Assembly: GCA_035650475.1 (NCBI GenBank)
Contig: DASRHP010000006.1
Location: forward strand, 392,482 to 456,481
Length of the DNA stretch: 64,000 bases
Origin: Candidatus Binataceae bacterium
Lineage (GTDB): Bacteria > Desulfobacterota > Binatia > Binatales > Binataceae
Direction of reading: 5' to 3'
Shown here piece after piece: positions 1 through 8,321 of this stretch (position 1 is its first letter; each line of letters begins with the position of its first letter). The notes beneath the pieces are model-generated. The model worked only from the letters and a program-made list of their open reading frames with translations. It was not told where the DNA came from and did not search any database. Both the position numbers and the translations under genes were made by a program.

Positions 1-3000
1 CGGGCCGCGCGCGCTTTCGATACGCGCGCTGATCTCGGCCCTTAGCGCTGCGGGGTCGGCGGCCTCGGCTAGCTGGCGCTTGTAGGCGGCCTCGATGCCG
101 CCTTCGGGCGGGATGCCGCCGACGTCGGCGGCGGGCCACACCACTCGCGCGCTGGCGCCGCCGCGCGGCGTTGCGTAGTTGTTACCTGCTACTCCAAAGC
201 TGCGGCGCATGATTACCGTGAAGATCGGTACTGCGGCCTGCGCGAAGGCGATCATCCACTCGCCGCCCTTGCGGATCGTACCGGCTAGCTCGTGCTCGAG
301 GCCGACCGCGAAGCCCGGGTTATCGACCAGGTTAAGGATCGGCAGGTGAAACAGATCGCACAGGTCAACGTGGCGCTTGAGCTTGTCGCAGCCGTCGGCG
401 GTGAGCGCGCCGCCATTGACGTGCCGGCAGTCGGAGGCGATGACGCCCATCGGATAACCGTTGAAGCGCACGAAGCCGATGATCTGGTCCGTCCCCCATA
501 GCGAGCCGATTTCGAAGAACGAGCCGCGATCAGCCATCAGCCGGATCGCCCGGCGCATGTCGAAAGTCGCGCTGCGCTTGCGCGGGATGATGGTGAGCAG
601 CTCCTCCTCGCGGCGGTCGGCGGGATCGCCGGGGTCCGGCGCCACAACCGGCGGCGCTTCGTATACGCTGGACGGGAGGTAGGCGAGGAACCGCTTGACC
701 ATCGCCGCCGCCTCTTCTTCCGACTCGGCGAGATTGTCAACGGAGCCGTTGCGGCAGTGGATATGCCAGCCGCCCAACTCTTCCTTGGTAATGTCGTAGC
801 CCATCGCGTGTCTTACGACCGGCGGTCCGGCCACGAACAACTGAGCTATGTCGCGCACCATCACCGAGAAATGGCCGAGCACGGCCTTCGCGGCGCCAAT
901 ACCAACTACGCTACCGAGCAGTACATTGACTACCGGCACCTGGCTAAGCTGAGCCACGTACATTGTGCTTCCGAGATGGCCCGGCAGGAACGACCCGCCC
1001 CCGCCAGAGACGCGCGGCCGACCGGCCACGATCGCGCCAAAACTTTCCTGTGCCTGGCTCTCGCCGGCCGTCCGCTGCCGCGGCACCATCGCGGCCACGC
1101 TGCCGCCGCCTGACGAGCCGTCGAGCAGGCGGATCGACGGGCATCGAAAGTCGATCGAGAGCCGGTCGAGATGGGCACTCTTGCCCATGATCGCGCCGTC
1201 GGCATGGCCGCCGCGCGAGGTGAAATCGTCGGCGCAGACCACGACCGTCCGGCCCTCGACCTTGCCCCATCCGCCGACATGGTTGGCGGGCGTGAAGCCG
1301 GCGACCCGCCCGTCCTGGTCGTAGTCGGCGAAGCCCGCGATACTGCCGATCTCGCGGAAGCTGCCGGGGTCGAGCAGCAGGTCGATCCGTTCGCGGCAGG
1401 TCAGCTTGCCGCGACTGCGTTGTCGCACGACGCCGGGATCCTGGGAATCGGGCGCGAAGCGGCGATGGGCGAGCGTCTGCAAGGCGCGCACATCGGCAAG
1501 CATCGGCGCCCACGCCTCGTCACCGTCGCGCGGTGGCACGATTGCGTTGGCGTCGCCAGCGGCCGGTGCGATTGTGGCGATAATCTGTCCGGCGGTGACC
1601 GTGGCGCCAATCGCGGCCGGTTGGATCTCGGTCACGACGCCGGCGCACGGCGCCACGATCGCCGTCTCCATCTTCATTGCGCTGATGACCATCAGCGTCG
1701 CGTCGGCCTCGACCATGGCTCCGGCTGATACCGGCAGTTCGATGATCGCGCCCGCCATGGGGCTTTCGACCCCCGTCTCGCCGGCGGGTACGGCGAGGCC
1801 GGGCGACGCCGACGCCGATTGCGCGCTGAAGACGGTGAGCGCGGCTTTGCCGCCGCCGAGCAGTGTCGCCTGCTGTTCGAGCAGCGCCAGCGGTCCTGAG
1901 GATCCGTGCGCGCGGACAGTCGTGCCGGGACTGAATTGGTCGGCAAAAAAAGTGGTACGCGCATCGCCCGCGCGGACCGCTGGATGGGCGAGGACGGCGC
2001 GCAACTGATGAAGATTAGTGGGCAGGCCCGCGATGTGGAACTCCTCCAGCGCGCGCAGGGCGCGATCGAGCGCCGACGACAGCGAATGCGTCGAGTTTGA
2101 CTTGCAGATGAGCTTGGCGAACATGGGATCGAATTGCGGCGGCGGCGCGTAGCCCAGGTAGCCGCAGGAATCGACCCGCACTCCGGGCCCCGCCGGTTCC
2201 TTGTACGCGGTCAGCACGCCGTTGCCGCTCGCCACGATACGCGCCTGCACCGCAAACCCACGCGCTTCGATCGCGGCCTGATGAGGAATCCCCAGGTTCT
2301 TGAGCGGCTCGCCCGCGGCGATCCGGAACTGCGACTCGACGAGGTCGATGCCCGTCACCTGTTCGGTGACTGTGTGCTCGACCTGGATTCGAGGATTGCT
2401 CTCGATGAAAAAATGTTCGCCGCGCTCGGGACTGACCAGGAACTCGACCGTGCCCGCGTTTACGTAGCCAGCCGCGCGCGCGAGGCGGACGGCGTCTTCA
2501 AGCACACGCCCGCGCAATCCGGCCTCCAGCGCCGGCGCCGGCGCGATCTCGACGAGCTTCTGGTTCCGAAGCTGGACCGAACAGTCGCGGTCGTACAGGT
2601 GCACGACATCGCCGTGTCCGTCGGCGAGGATCTGGACCTCGATGTGGCGGGGGCGCGCGATGAGCTTTTCGACAAACACCGAGCCGTTGCCGAACGCGGC
2701 CAGCGCCTCGCTCTGGCAGCGGGCGAACGCCGCCGCCATCTCCTCCGCGCATCCGACGGTGCGGATGCCGCGGCCACCGCCGCCCGCCGCCGCCTTGAGC
2801 ATCACCGGGTAGCCGATCTCTTCGGCGACCGCCATCGCCTCTTCGACGTTAGTCGCCGCCCGCTGGCTACCCGGAACGATTGGAACACCTAGCGAGCGAG
2901 CCAGCTCGCGCGCCCTGATCTTATCGCCAAACAGCGACAGCGTTTCGGGTCGCGGGCCGACGAACGCGATGCCCTCCCGGAGGCATCGCTCGGCGAAACC

Positions 3001-3279
3001 GGAGTTTTCGGACAGCAGGCCGTAGCCGGGATGTATGCAATCGCAGCGCGCCGCCTGGGCGGCTTCGATCAGAGCTTCGGCGTCGAGATAGGCGCGTACC
3101 GGATCGTTCGACGGCGTCCGCGAGCCGAGCGGACGCGACTCGGTTGTGACACGAGTGTGAAGCGAGAGCGCGTCGGCCGGTGCATATACGCTGACCGATT
3201 CCATGCCCAGCGCCGCCGCCGCGCGCGCGACGCGGATTGCTATTTCACCCCGATTGGCAATCAATACGCGCTTGAACAA
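1..3279 (-). CDS. Single-chain biotin-dependent acyl-CoA carboxylase (acetyl-/propionyl-CoA carboxylase family), C-terminus beyond window
   Basis: The enzyme should carboxylate an acyl-CoA (acetyl- or propionyl-CoA) using ATP and bicarbonate. The frame is open without a stop from a TTG at 3279 to base 1 (1093 codons). It starts LFKRVLIANRGEIAIRVAR, the classic biotin carboxylase N-terminus. An ATP-grasp glycine loop (AAAGGGGRGIRTV) and ESNPRIQVEHTVTE (about residues 293-306) follow. The biotinyl domain has AMKME with the biotin lysine at residue 536. A carboxyltransferase half fills the rest, with GGIPPEGGIEAAYKR near the edge. Thus BC, BCCP and CT sit on one chain, where most bacteria use separate subunits. 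TTG is chosen because GGAGA precedes it and the family N-terminus begins there. The last few dozen residues lie outside the window. The acyl-CoA substrate cannot be decided from sequence. Confidence 0.93.
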   Translation of the reverse strand, partial: MFKRVLIANRGEIAIRVARAAAALGMESVSVYAPADALSLHTRVTTESRPLGSRTPSNDPVRAYLDAEALIEAAQAARCDCIHPGYGLLSENSGFAERCLREGIAFVGPRPETLSLFGDKIRARELARSLGVPIVPGSQRAATNVEEAMAVAEEIGYPVMLKAAAGGGGRGIRTVGCAEEMAAAFARCQSEALAAFGNGSVFVEKLIARPRHIEVQILADGHGDVVHLYDRDCSVQLRNQKLVEIAPAPALEAGLRGRVLEDAVRLARAAGYVNAGTVEFLVSPERGEHFFIESNPRIQVEHTVTEQVTGIDLVESQFRIAAGEPLKNLGIPHQAAIEARGFAVQARIVASGNGVLTAYKEPAGPGVRVDSCGYLGYAPPPQFDPMFAKLICKSNSTHSLSSALDRALRALEEFHIAGLPTNLHQLRAVLAHPAVRAGDARTTFFADQFSPGTTVRAHGSSGPLALLEQQATLLGGGKAALTVFSAQSASASPGLAVPAGETGVESPMAGAIIELPVSAGAMVEADATLMVISAMKMETAIVAPCAGVVTEIQPAAIGATVTAGQIIATIAPAAGDANAIVPPRDGDEAWAPMLADVRALQTLAHRRFAPDSQDPGVVRQRSRGKLTCRERIDLLLDPGSFREIGSIAGFADYDQDGRVAGFTPANHVGGWGKVEGRTVVVCADDFTSRGGHADGAIMGKSAHLDRLSIDFRCPSIRLLDGSSGGGSVAAMVPRQRTAGESQAQESFGAIVAGRPRVSGGGGSFLPGHLGSTMYVAQLSQVPVVNVLLGSVVGIGAAKAVLGHFSVMVRDIAQLFVAGPPVVRHAMGYDITKEELGGWHIHCRNGSVDNLAESEEEAAAMVKRFLAYLPSSVYEAPPVVAPDPGDPADRREEELLTIIPRKRSATFDMRRAIRLMADRGSFFEIGSLWGTDQIIGFVRFNGYPMGVIASDCRHVNGGALTADGCDKLKRHVDLCDLFHLPILNLVDNPGFAVGLEHELAGTIRKGGEWMIAFAQAAVPIFTVIMRRSFGVAGNNYATPRGGASARVVWPAADVGGIPPEGGIEAAYKRQLAEAADPAALRAEISARIESARGP

Positions 3280-3396
3280 GGGTCAGCTCTCCATCCGGAT
3301 TGTCAACGTTGCCCGGGCTTACTCAGCCGCATAACCGGATTGTTTGCCAGCCCGCGGAAATGCGCGGCAAACGGCAGGGGATGAGCGCGGAGCCGA

Positions 3397-3433
3397 AGGC
3401 CGGCATCGCCAGGCGCCAGGGCGATGCCGGCCT
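3397..3433 (-). terminator. Strong hairpin after the luciferase-like gene
   Basis: A perfect 14-bp inverted repeat (3397-3410 pairs with 3420-3433) encloses a 9-base loop. It lies about 30 bases past the stop codon of the minus-strand luciferase-like gene and before the carboxylase gene. No T-tract follows on the minus strand, so it may be a 3' stabilising hairpin or a non-canonical terminator. Confidence 0.5.
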
Positions 3434-3463
3434 CATCAGGCTTCCTTGCGCATGTCGCAGAGG

Positions 3464-4570
3464 CTAGCGCCCGCCGGCCGCTGCGCTCTGGATCGACGGC
3501 GAGGTTCCGCTCTTGATATGCGGCAAGACCTCGGTCGCGAACAACTTCATATTGCGCTGCGCAACATCGAGCGACATGTCGGAATACTTGAACACGCCGA
3601 CGAACTCTTCGGCCTCCATAGTGTCCGCGATCGTGCGCAGCGTCTCGGCGCATCGCTCGGGCGTGCCGAATACCTGGGTCTTGGTGAACAGGTTGCGGAA
3701 GTCCTGAGGCCTGTCTCGGCCCGCTTCGGCCATTTTCGTGTGGTATTCGTAACCTTTGGTATTTCGAAAATGTTCGGGTTCGTCGTACTCGTAGTGCCGA
3801 ATCGCGGTGTCGGCATAGTTGCCCATGTATCTTTCCGCGCCCGCCGCCGCTTCGCGTTCGGTCTCCGCGCAGTACACGAAGCATACGACGATCGGCTTTT
3901 TCGGGGCATGGCCGAACTTGGCGCATGATGCTTTGAAGTGATCGTAGTCCGACTTGTGATCGGCCCATGCCTTTTGCGGGATCACAAGCATGCCCATGCC
4001 CTGCTTCGCCATGATGTCACCGGTCTCGGGCGACACAATCGCCCCGTAAAAGCGCTCGGTCAGATTATGGCGCCGCGGCTGCGGCCGGATACTCATATCG
4101 GGAATTTGATTGTACTTTCCGTTATACGAGAAGCGCTCCTGAGTCAGCGCCAGCCGTAAGATTTCGGCCGCCTCGACGAAGCGCTCCCGCGACTCCGACA
4201 TCGGCACGCGAAAGCCTTCGTACTCGATCCGGCCCGAGCCGCGCCCGAGTCCCAGTGTCAGTTCGCGATCGCCGCAGTAGATGTCGAGCATGGCAATCTG
4301 CTCGGCCACTCGCACCGGGTCATGCCATGGCAGCACCACGACCATCGAGCCCAGGCCGACCCGCCTGGTGCGCCCCGCCATGTAGGTCAGGAATTGCAGC
4401 ACGTCGGGAATCATCGTGTAGGGCGAGAAGTGATGCTCGACGGCCCAGATCGAATCGAAACCGAGCGGCTCGACCATGTCCGCCAGGGTCAGGTCGTCCT
4501 GGTAAACCTGCCAGTCCGGCTTCTGCGCTCGAAAATAGTTCTGGCAGAAGAATGAGGCTCCAATCTTCAT
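3464..4570 (-). CDS. LLM-class (luciferase-like) flavin- or F420-dependent oxidoreductase
   Basis: This 368-residue protein belongs to the bacterial luciferase-like monooxygenase fold, whose members use FMN or F420 to oxidise small organic substrates in the cytoplasm. Family signatures are GFDSIWAVEHHF near residues 37-48, VLPWHDPVRVAEQIAMLD near 79-96 and LGLGRG near 106-111. The start at 4570 (MKIGASFFCQ) is preferred to in-frame codons further upstream because AAGGAG lies just upstream and the upstream extension is arginine-rich and unlike the family. It is divergent from the HpaB-family gene across 269 bases and may share a pathway with it. The substrate is unknown, and FMN versus F420 cannot be told from what is visible. 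Confidence 0.88.
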   Translation of the reverse strand: MKIGASFFCQNYFRAQKPDWQVYQDDLTLADMVEPLGFDSIWAVEHHFSPYTMIPDVLQFLTYMAGRTRRVGLGSMVVVLPWHDPVRVAEQIAMLDIYCGDRELTLGLGRGSGRIEYEGFRVPMSESRERFVEAAEILRLALTQERFSYNGKYNQIPDMSIRPQPRRHNLTERFYGAIVSPETGDIMAKQGMGMLVIPQKAWADHKSDYDHFKASCAKFGHAPKKPIVVCFVYCAETEREAAAGAERYMGNYADTAIRHYEYDEPEHFRNTKGYEYHTKMAEAGRDRPQDFRNLFTKTQVFGTPERCAETLRTIADTMEAEEFVGVFKYSDMSLDVAQRNMKLFATEVLPHIKSGTSPSIQSAAAGGR

Positions 4571-4625
4571 CGGCGATTCTCCTTGCGGGTTTCGTGCGCG
4601 CTTCGTCGCTCCGATCCTGCGATGG

Positions 4626-4655
4626 GTTGTACGATTATTCGCCCTCGAATGACAA
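4626..4655 (-). promoter_or_regulatory. Candidate sigma-70 promoter of the luciferase-like gene
   Basis: On the minus strand, TTGTCA (4655-4650) and TACAAC (4631-4626) are separated by 18 bases. They match the -35 consensus at five of six positions and the -10 at four of six. Transcription would start near 4620, giving a leader of about 50 bases before the ATG at 4570. Confidence 0.4.
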
Positions 4656-4839
4656 GCACGTTTCGCGGTGCGCCTCAGGGCCGCCGTTCGCCGCGCCTGC
4701 GACGGCCCTCCGCGCGCGCTTGAACCAGGTCGCGGACGGCGCGTTCTCCTTGCAACGGTTCGCGGAAATTGGTTCTGGTTAGATTGCTGTTGCGCGGCAA
4801 GGGACGCATTCAAATTTGGCCACGGAGGATCCGAGCGTC

Positions 4840-6252
4840 GTGCTTACCGGAGACCAGTACAAGAAGAGCCTCAACGACGGCCGAGCGACATATTTCGAAG
4901 GAAGCCGCATCGAGGACCTGGTTGGACACCCGATTCTGGGCCAGTCGGTGGAGCAGGTGGCCAGAGGTTACGACCGCTGGTATCAACCGGGCAAGGACGC
5001 GCGAAATCCGTTGATGTCGGTGCCGCGCTCGGCTGACGAGTTGCGCGCGCGAATCCCGATGCAGCACGGCGCCGATATCCTGTCGCTGGTCACCTACCAG
5101 TCGCTGATGACGCTGGCCACCGCGGCCGCCCGCATCGGCGAGGCGCTGCCCGAGTTCGCCCGGCGGATCCGCGACTACGTGGACAAGGCGCAGCTCGCCG
5201 ACATCCGGATTGTCGAATGCATCACCGACGCGAAGGGCAACCGCAGTCTGCCGCCCGCGCAGCAGGACGACCCCGACGCGTACACGCACGTTGTCGATCG
5301 CACGGAGGAGGGCGTCGTTATTCGCGGCGCAAAGCTGCATATCACGGGCGCCTCGCTCGCGCATGAGTTGATGGTGATTCCGACCAAGGCGATGCACAGG
5401 GGCGAAGAGAGCTACGCCATCGCGTGCATGGTGCCGGTCAACGCGCCCGGGGTTAAAATCGTCAACACCAGTTACGCGCCGCGCCACGAGGATGCACGAA
5501 CCTTCCCCTTCTCCGCGCGCGTGCACATGCCGGAAGGTTTTGTAATCTTCGACGACGTCTTCGTGCCCAATGCGCGCGTGATGCTTGACGGGCAGACCGA
5601 ACACGCTGCGGTGTTCGCGCACTCGCTCGGCCTCTGGGAGCGGCTGGGCGGCCTCTCCGACATGGCCGAGCAGGCGGATCAACTCGTCGGCTTTGCGCAG
5701 TTAATCGCGGAGGCAAACGGCCTGGCCGCCGTCTCTCACGTGCGCGAGAAAATCTCCGAGATGATCATCCATGCGACGCTGGTGCGCGCGACGCTCGAGG
5801 CCGCGCTCGGCAATTGCGAGATGAGCGCGGACGGGACCGCTTTTCCCAACGAGTTGTTCACCAACGCCGGCAAGTACCACGCCGCCGCGAACTACAACAT
5901 GATGGTGCGGCATCTGCACGACATTTCCGGCGGATCGGTCCTCACCGCGCCCGCGGTAAGCGACCTTGAAAACGAGGCCACCGGTGCGCTGGTGCGCAAG
6001 TACATGAGCACCGGCAAGGGGGTGGACGGCGAGTATCGCCTGCGCCTGTTTCACGCGATCCGCGACTTGACCGCTGACGCTTTCGGCGGATGGCGCCAGG
6101 TGACCAACGTGCAGGCCGGCGGCGGGCTGTACGCGCAGCGCATCGTCACCCGCCGGCACTACGACCTCAACGGCGCGAAGCGCAAGGCGCTCGCGACCGC
6201 CGGGCTCGCCGGGGATCACGCAGGCGCGCCCCGCGCGGAAGACAAACGGTAG
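4840..6252 (+). CDS. 4-hydroxyphenylacetate 3-hydroxylase (HpaB) family flavoprotein
   Basis: A protein of about 470 residues in the HpaB family, which contains FADH2-dependent aromatic hydroxylases and, as a separate branch, the 4Fe-4S 4-hydroxybutyryl-CoA dehydratases. The N-terminus LTGDQYKKSLNDGR is typical of the family. There is no cysteine in roughly the first 125 residues, so the N-terminal cluster-binding pair of the dehydratase branch is missing and a monooxygenase-like role is more likely. GTG at 4840 is chosen because GGAGG lies 11 bases upstream; a TTG at 4816 in the same frame has no clear ribosome-binding site. No HpaC-type flavin reductase is adjacent. A luciferase-like gene is divergent and a cupin gene is convergent, so the three may form a small oxidative pathway. 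Confidence 0.85.
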   Translation: MLTGDQYKKSLNDGRATYFEGSRIEDLVGHPILGQSVEQVARGYDRWYQPGKDARNPLMSVPRSADELRARIPMQHGADILSLVTYQSLMTLATAAARIGEALPEFARRIRDYVDKAQLADIRIVECITDAKGNRSLPPAQQDDPDAYTHVVDRTEEGVVIRGAKLHITGASLAHELMVIPTKAMHRGEESYAIACMVPVNAPGVKIVNTSYAPRHEDARTFPFSARVHMPEGFVIFDDVFVPNARVMLDGQTEHAAVFAHSLGLWERLGGLSDMAEQADQLVGFAQLIAEANGLAAVSHVREKISEMIIHATLVRATLEAALGNCEMSADGTAFPNELFTNAGKYHAAANYNMMVRHLHDISGGSVLTAPAVSDLENEATGALVRKYMSTGKGVDGEYRLRLFHAIRDLTADAFGGWRQVTNVQAGGGLYAQRIVTRRHYDLNGAKRKALATAGLAGDHAGAPRAEDKR

Positions 6253-6278
6253 CGGCCAGCTGCGGCTGAGCAGAAGAT

Positions 6279-6731
6279 TCAGGCGGCCGAACGTCGCGGC
6301 ATCGCTTCCTGAATTCTTCGAAGCTCTTCCCAGCCGAGATACGAGGTGAACTTGTTCTCGTCGAAGAACAACACCGGGCCGTTGCAGATGAACAGATACT
6401 CGGTGTCTTCGAGCGCGGTGGTTGCCCCGTGCACCATGCCGTTGGCCTCGTAAAGGTAATCCCCGGCCTGAAGGATTCCGGTGCGCACCTGGAGCTTGCC
6501 CGACAGCACGAAGGTGTGAGCGCCGCTGAGGTGCTTGTGCGCCGGCGCCGTGTAGCCCTTGAGCCAGCGCAGCAGGACTGCCCACGCGCCGGACTCCGAT
6601 CCGGTCCACAGGATCTTCATGAACGCCCGCTCGGGGTCGTCGGGCATGGGAATCCATTCCATCTGCGAAGCCCGGGTCAGCGAATCCATTATTTGGCTGT
6701 TGCACGGGCTGATGTCCTGCGGAAGCGACAT
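6279..6731 (-). CDS. Cupin-domain protein, dihydroxyacetophenone/acetylacetone dioxygenase-like
   Basis: A 150-residue single-domain cupin. The first cupin motif is PAHKHLSGAHTF with likely metal ligands H65, H67 and H72, and the second motif supplies H101 (GMVHG). The pattern resembles small cupins annotated as 2,4'-dihydroxyacetophenone or acetylacetone-cleaving dioxygenases, as well as ChrR-type sensors. The start MSLPQD (6731) follows a GAGGG ribosome-binding site; an upstream in-frame extension is basic and looks untranslated. It converges on the HpaB-family gene 26 bases away. A metal-dependent oxygenase role is inferred from the ligand set only; the substrate is unknown. Confidence 0.75.
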   Translation of the reverse strand: MSLPQDISPCNSQIMDSLTRASQMEWIPMPDDPERAFMKILWTGSESGAWAVLLRWLKGYTAPAHKHLSGAHTFVLSGKLQVRTGILQAGDYLYEANGMVHGATTALEDTEYLFICNGPVLFFDENKFTSYLGWEELRRIQEAMPRRSAA

Positions 6732-6891
6732 GGTTCGTTCCCTCTTGTGGAATTTGGCCCCGAGAGTGGCACCTTTCACAACCACTGACAAGGCATACCG
6801 CCGGCGGCCGCGCGCCCGGGGCGGCGCAATCACGCGTGCACGCGCGCCGTTAGAGCAATTCTCTGCGATGTCCGAGGAGCGTGAGACTGGA

Positions 6892-6967
6892 TGGTGGAGC
6901 AGAAGGGATTTGAACCCTCGACCCCCACGTTGCGAACGTGGTGCTCTCCCAGCTGAGCTACTGCCCC
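6892..6967 (-). tRNA. tRNA-Ala (anticodon CGC)
   Basis: The minus strand folds as a 76-base cloverleaf: GGGGCAG pairs with CTGCTCC, the anticodon stem CCACG/CGTGG holds the loop TTCGCAA, and a standard TTCAAAT T-loop follows. CCA is encoded (6894-6892). The third acceptor pair is G-U, the alanine identity element, and the anticodon CGC reads GCG. It begins 15 bases after the galU stop codon, so it may be co-transcribed with dksA-galU or have its own promoter. Confidence 0.97.
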
Positions 6968-6982
6968 ACCCGAGCGGAAATT

Positions 6983-7849
6983 CTAGGTCGAAACCACGCT
7001 TCGGAGATAGGCTCGCAACCTATCAGCGACCTCCGGCCGTTTCAATCCGAAGCCCACCTGCGCGGCGAGGAAGCCGAAGCGGTCGCCGAGGTCGTAGCGC
7101 GTGCCGATGACCTCGTAACCGTACATCGCCCGCCGCTGGCTGAGCGCACGCAGCGCGTCGGTGAGTTGGAGCTCGCCGCCCGCGCCCGGCTTGCCCGCAG
7201 CGAGCAGCTCGAAAACCTCGGGCGTCAGCACGTAGCGGCCCATGATCGCGAAGTTGCTCGGCGCCTTGGCCGGTTCCGGCTTCTCCACCATCCCATGCAG
7301 TCGGTACAGCCGCTCGCCGGCGGTGGTCGCCTCGACGATTCCGTACTTCGAGATGTCGGCATGCGCTACGCGCATCAGCGCGACCACCGGCGCGTCGCGT
7401 TCCTCGGCCACCGCGATCAGCTGGCGCAGGCAGGGCGGGTCGGCGTCGAAGATATCGTCGGGCAGGATCACCGCGAACGGTTCGTCGCCGACCGCCGCGC
7501 GCGCCTGGAGCACGGCATGGCCCAGGCCGAGCGGCCGTTCCTGAGTTGCGGGCGTGATGCGCACGGCCGGATTGGTCGCCCGCACCATCGCGAGCAGATC
7601 GTACTTGCCGCGCTCCTCAAGATGGCGCTCCAGTTCGACGGCGGGCTCGAAGTGGTCCAGCACGAGCGTGCGCCCGGGCGCGACCACGATGACGACCTCC
7701 TCGATGCCCGAAGCGACTGCCTCCTCGACCACGACCTGGATAGCCGGGCGATCGACGACCGGCAGGATCTCCTTGGGGATGACCTTGGAGGCGGGCAGCA
7801 TGCGCGTGCCGAGCCCGGCCGCCACGATCACGGCTTTGCGGACTTTCAT
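6983..7849 (-). CDS. galU: UTP--glucose-1-phosphate uridylyltransferase
   Basis: GalU makes UDP-glucose from UTP and glucose-1-phosphate, the precursor of many surface polysaccharides. The 288-residue protein has the nucleotidyltransferase signature AAGLGTRMLPASKVIPKEI near residue 10, followed by VVDRPAIQVVVEEAVASGI and EKPEPAKAPSNFAIMGRYVL, all diagnostic of the bacterial enzyme and at normal family length. It lies 34 bases downstream of dksA on the same strand and is probably in that operon. It is the only UDP-sugar supply gene in the window and could feed the polysaccharide locus that starts at 34 kb, although the two are not linked. Confidence 0.95.
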   Translation of the reverse strand: MKVRKAVIVAAGLGTRMLPASKVIPKEILPVVDRPAIQVVVEEAVASGIEEVVIVVAPGRTLVLDHFEPAVELERHLEERGKYDLLAMVRATNPAVRITPATQERPLGLGHAVLQARAAVGDEPFAVILPDDIFDADPPCLRQLIAVAEERDAPVVALMRVAHADISKYGIVEATTAGERLYRLHGMVEKPEPAKAPSNFAIMGRYVLTPEVFELLAAGKPGAGGELQLTDALRALSQRRAMYGYEVIGTRYDLGDRFGFLAAQVGFGLKRPEVADRLRAYLRSVVST

Positions 7850-7883
7850 CGCGTGCCTGACTTGTGGAAGGAAGTCCGGGCGA

Positions 7884-8252
7884 TCAGCGGGTGAAACCTT
7901 GGCGCTCGCGCGCCTCCTGCGCCGACTTGCAACTGATGCACAGCGTGGTCACCGGACGCGCCCGCAGCCGCTCGATTCCGATCTGATCCCCGCATTCCTC
8001 GCACAGGCCGTAGCTGCCGCCCTCGATGCGCGCGAAGGCTTCGTCGATCTTGCTCAGCAGCTTGCGCTCGCGATCGCGCATCCTGAGCAGGAAGGCACGG
8101 TCGGATTCGAGCGAGGCGCGATCGGTGGGGTCGGCGCAGGCCTCCTCGGACTTGGTGTTGAGCGCACCAAGCGCTCGCTCGGCTTCCTCCAGAATCTCGC
8201 GCTTGCGGTCCTCGAGCAGGCGGCGGAAAAAATTAAGCTCCCTTTGCCTCAT
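7884..8252 (-). CDS. dksA: DksA/TraR-family transcription factor
   Basis: DksA proteins enter the RNA polymerase secondary channel and, with ppGpp, tune rRNA and biosynthetic promoters. The 122-residue protein has a long N-terminal helical hairpin (residues 1 to about 75) containing the acidic DPTDRAS segment. A C-terminal zinc finger follows with four cysteines in two CxxC pairs (C84/C87 in CEEC, C105/C108 in CISC). It is the first gene of a probable dksA-galU operon and has a good sigma-70 promoter 30-58 bases upstream. The short DksA/TraR form with all four cysteines is intact. Confidence 0.92.
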   Translation of the reverse strand: MRQRELNFFRRLLEDRKREILEEAERALGALNTKSEEACADPTDRASLESDRAFLLRMRDRERKLLSKIDEAFARIEGGSYGLCEECGDQIGIERLRARPVTTLCISCKSAQEARERQGFTR

Positions 8253-8281
8253 GGACGCGGACCGCGCAGCAGAGGACTGTT

Positions 8282-8310
8282 ATTGTAGTTCCGCCCTATT
8301 ACTATGTAAA
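8282..8310 (-). promoter_or_regulatory. Sigma-70 promoter of dksA-galU
   Basis: On the minus strand TTTACA (8310-8305) and TACAAT (8287-8282) are separated by exactly 17 bases, each matching the consensus at five of six positions. Transcription would start near 8275 and give a leader of about 23 bases. The box sits in the 69-base gap between divergent dksA and larC. Confidence 0.7.
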
Positions 8311-8321
8311 CAGGGCTCGCT

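Noticed and set aside
4840..6252. 4-hydroxybutyryl-CoA dehydratase
   Set aside because: The N-terminal cysteines that bind the 4Fe-4S cluster are absent, so the HpaB-type flavoprotein call is preferred.
6938..7894. A 318-codon plus-strand frame
   Set aside because: It is antisense to galU and runs into the tRNA-Ala; galU motifs are unambiguous.
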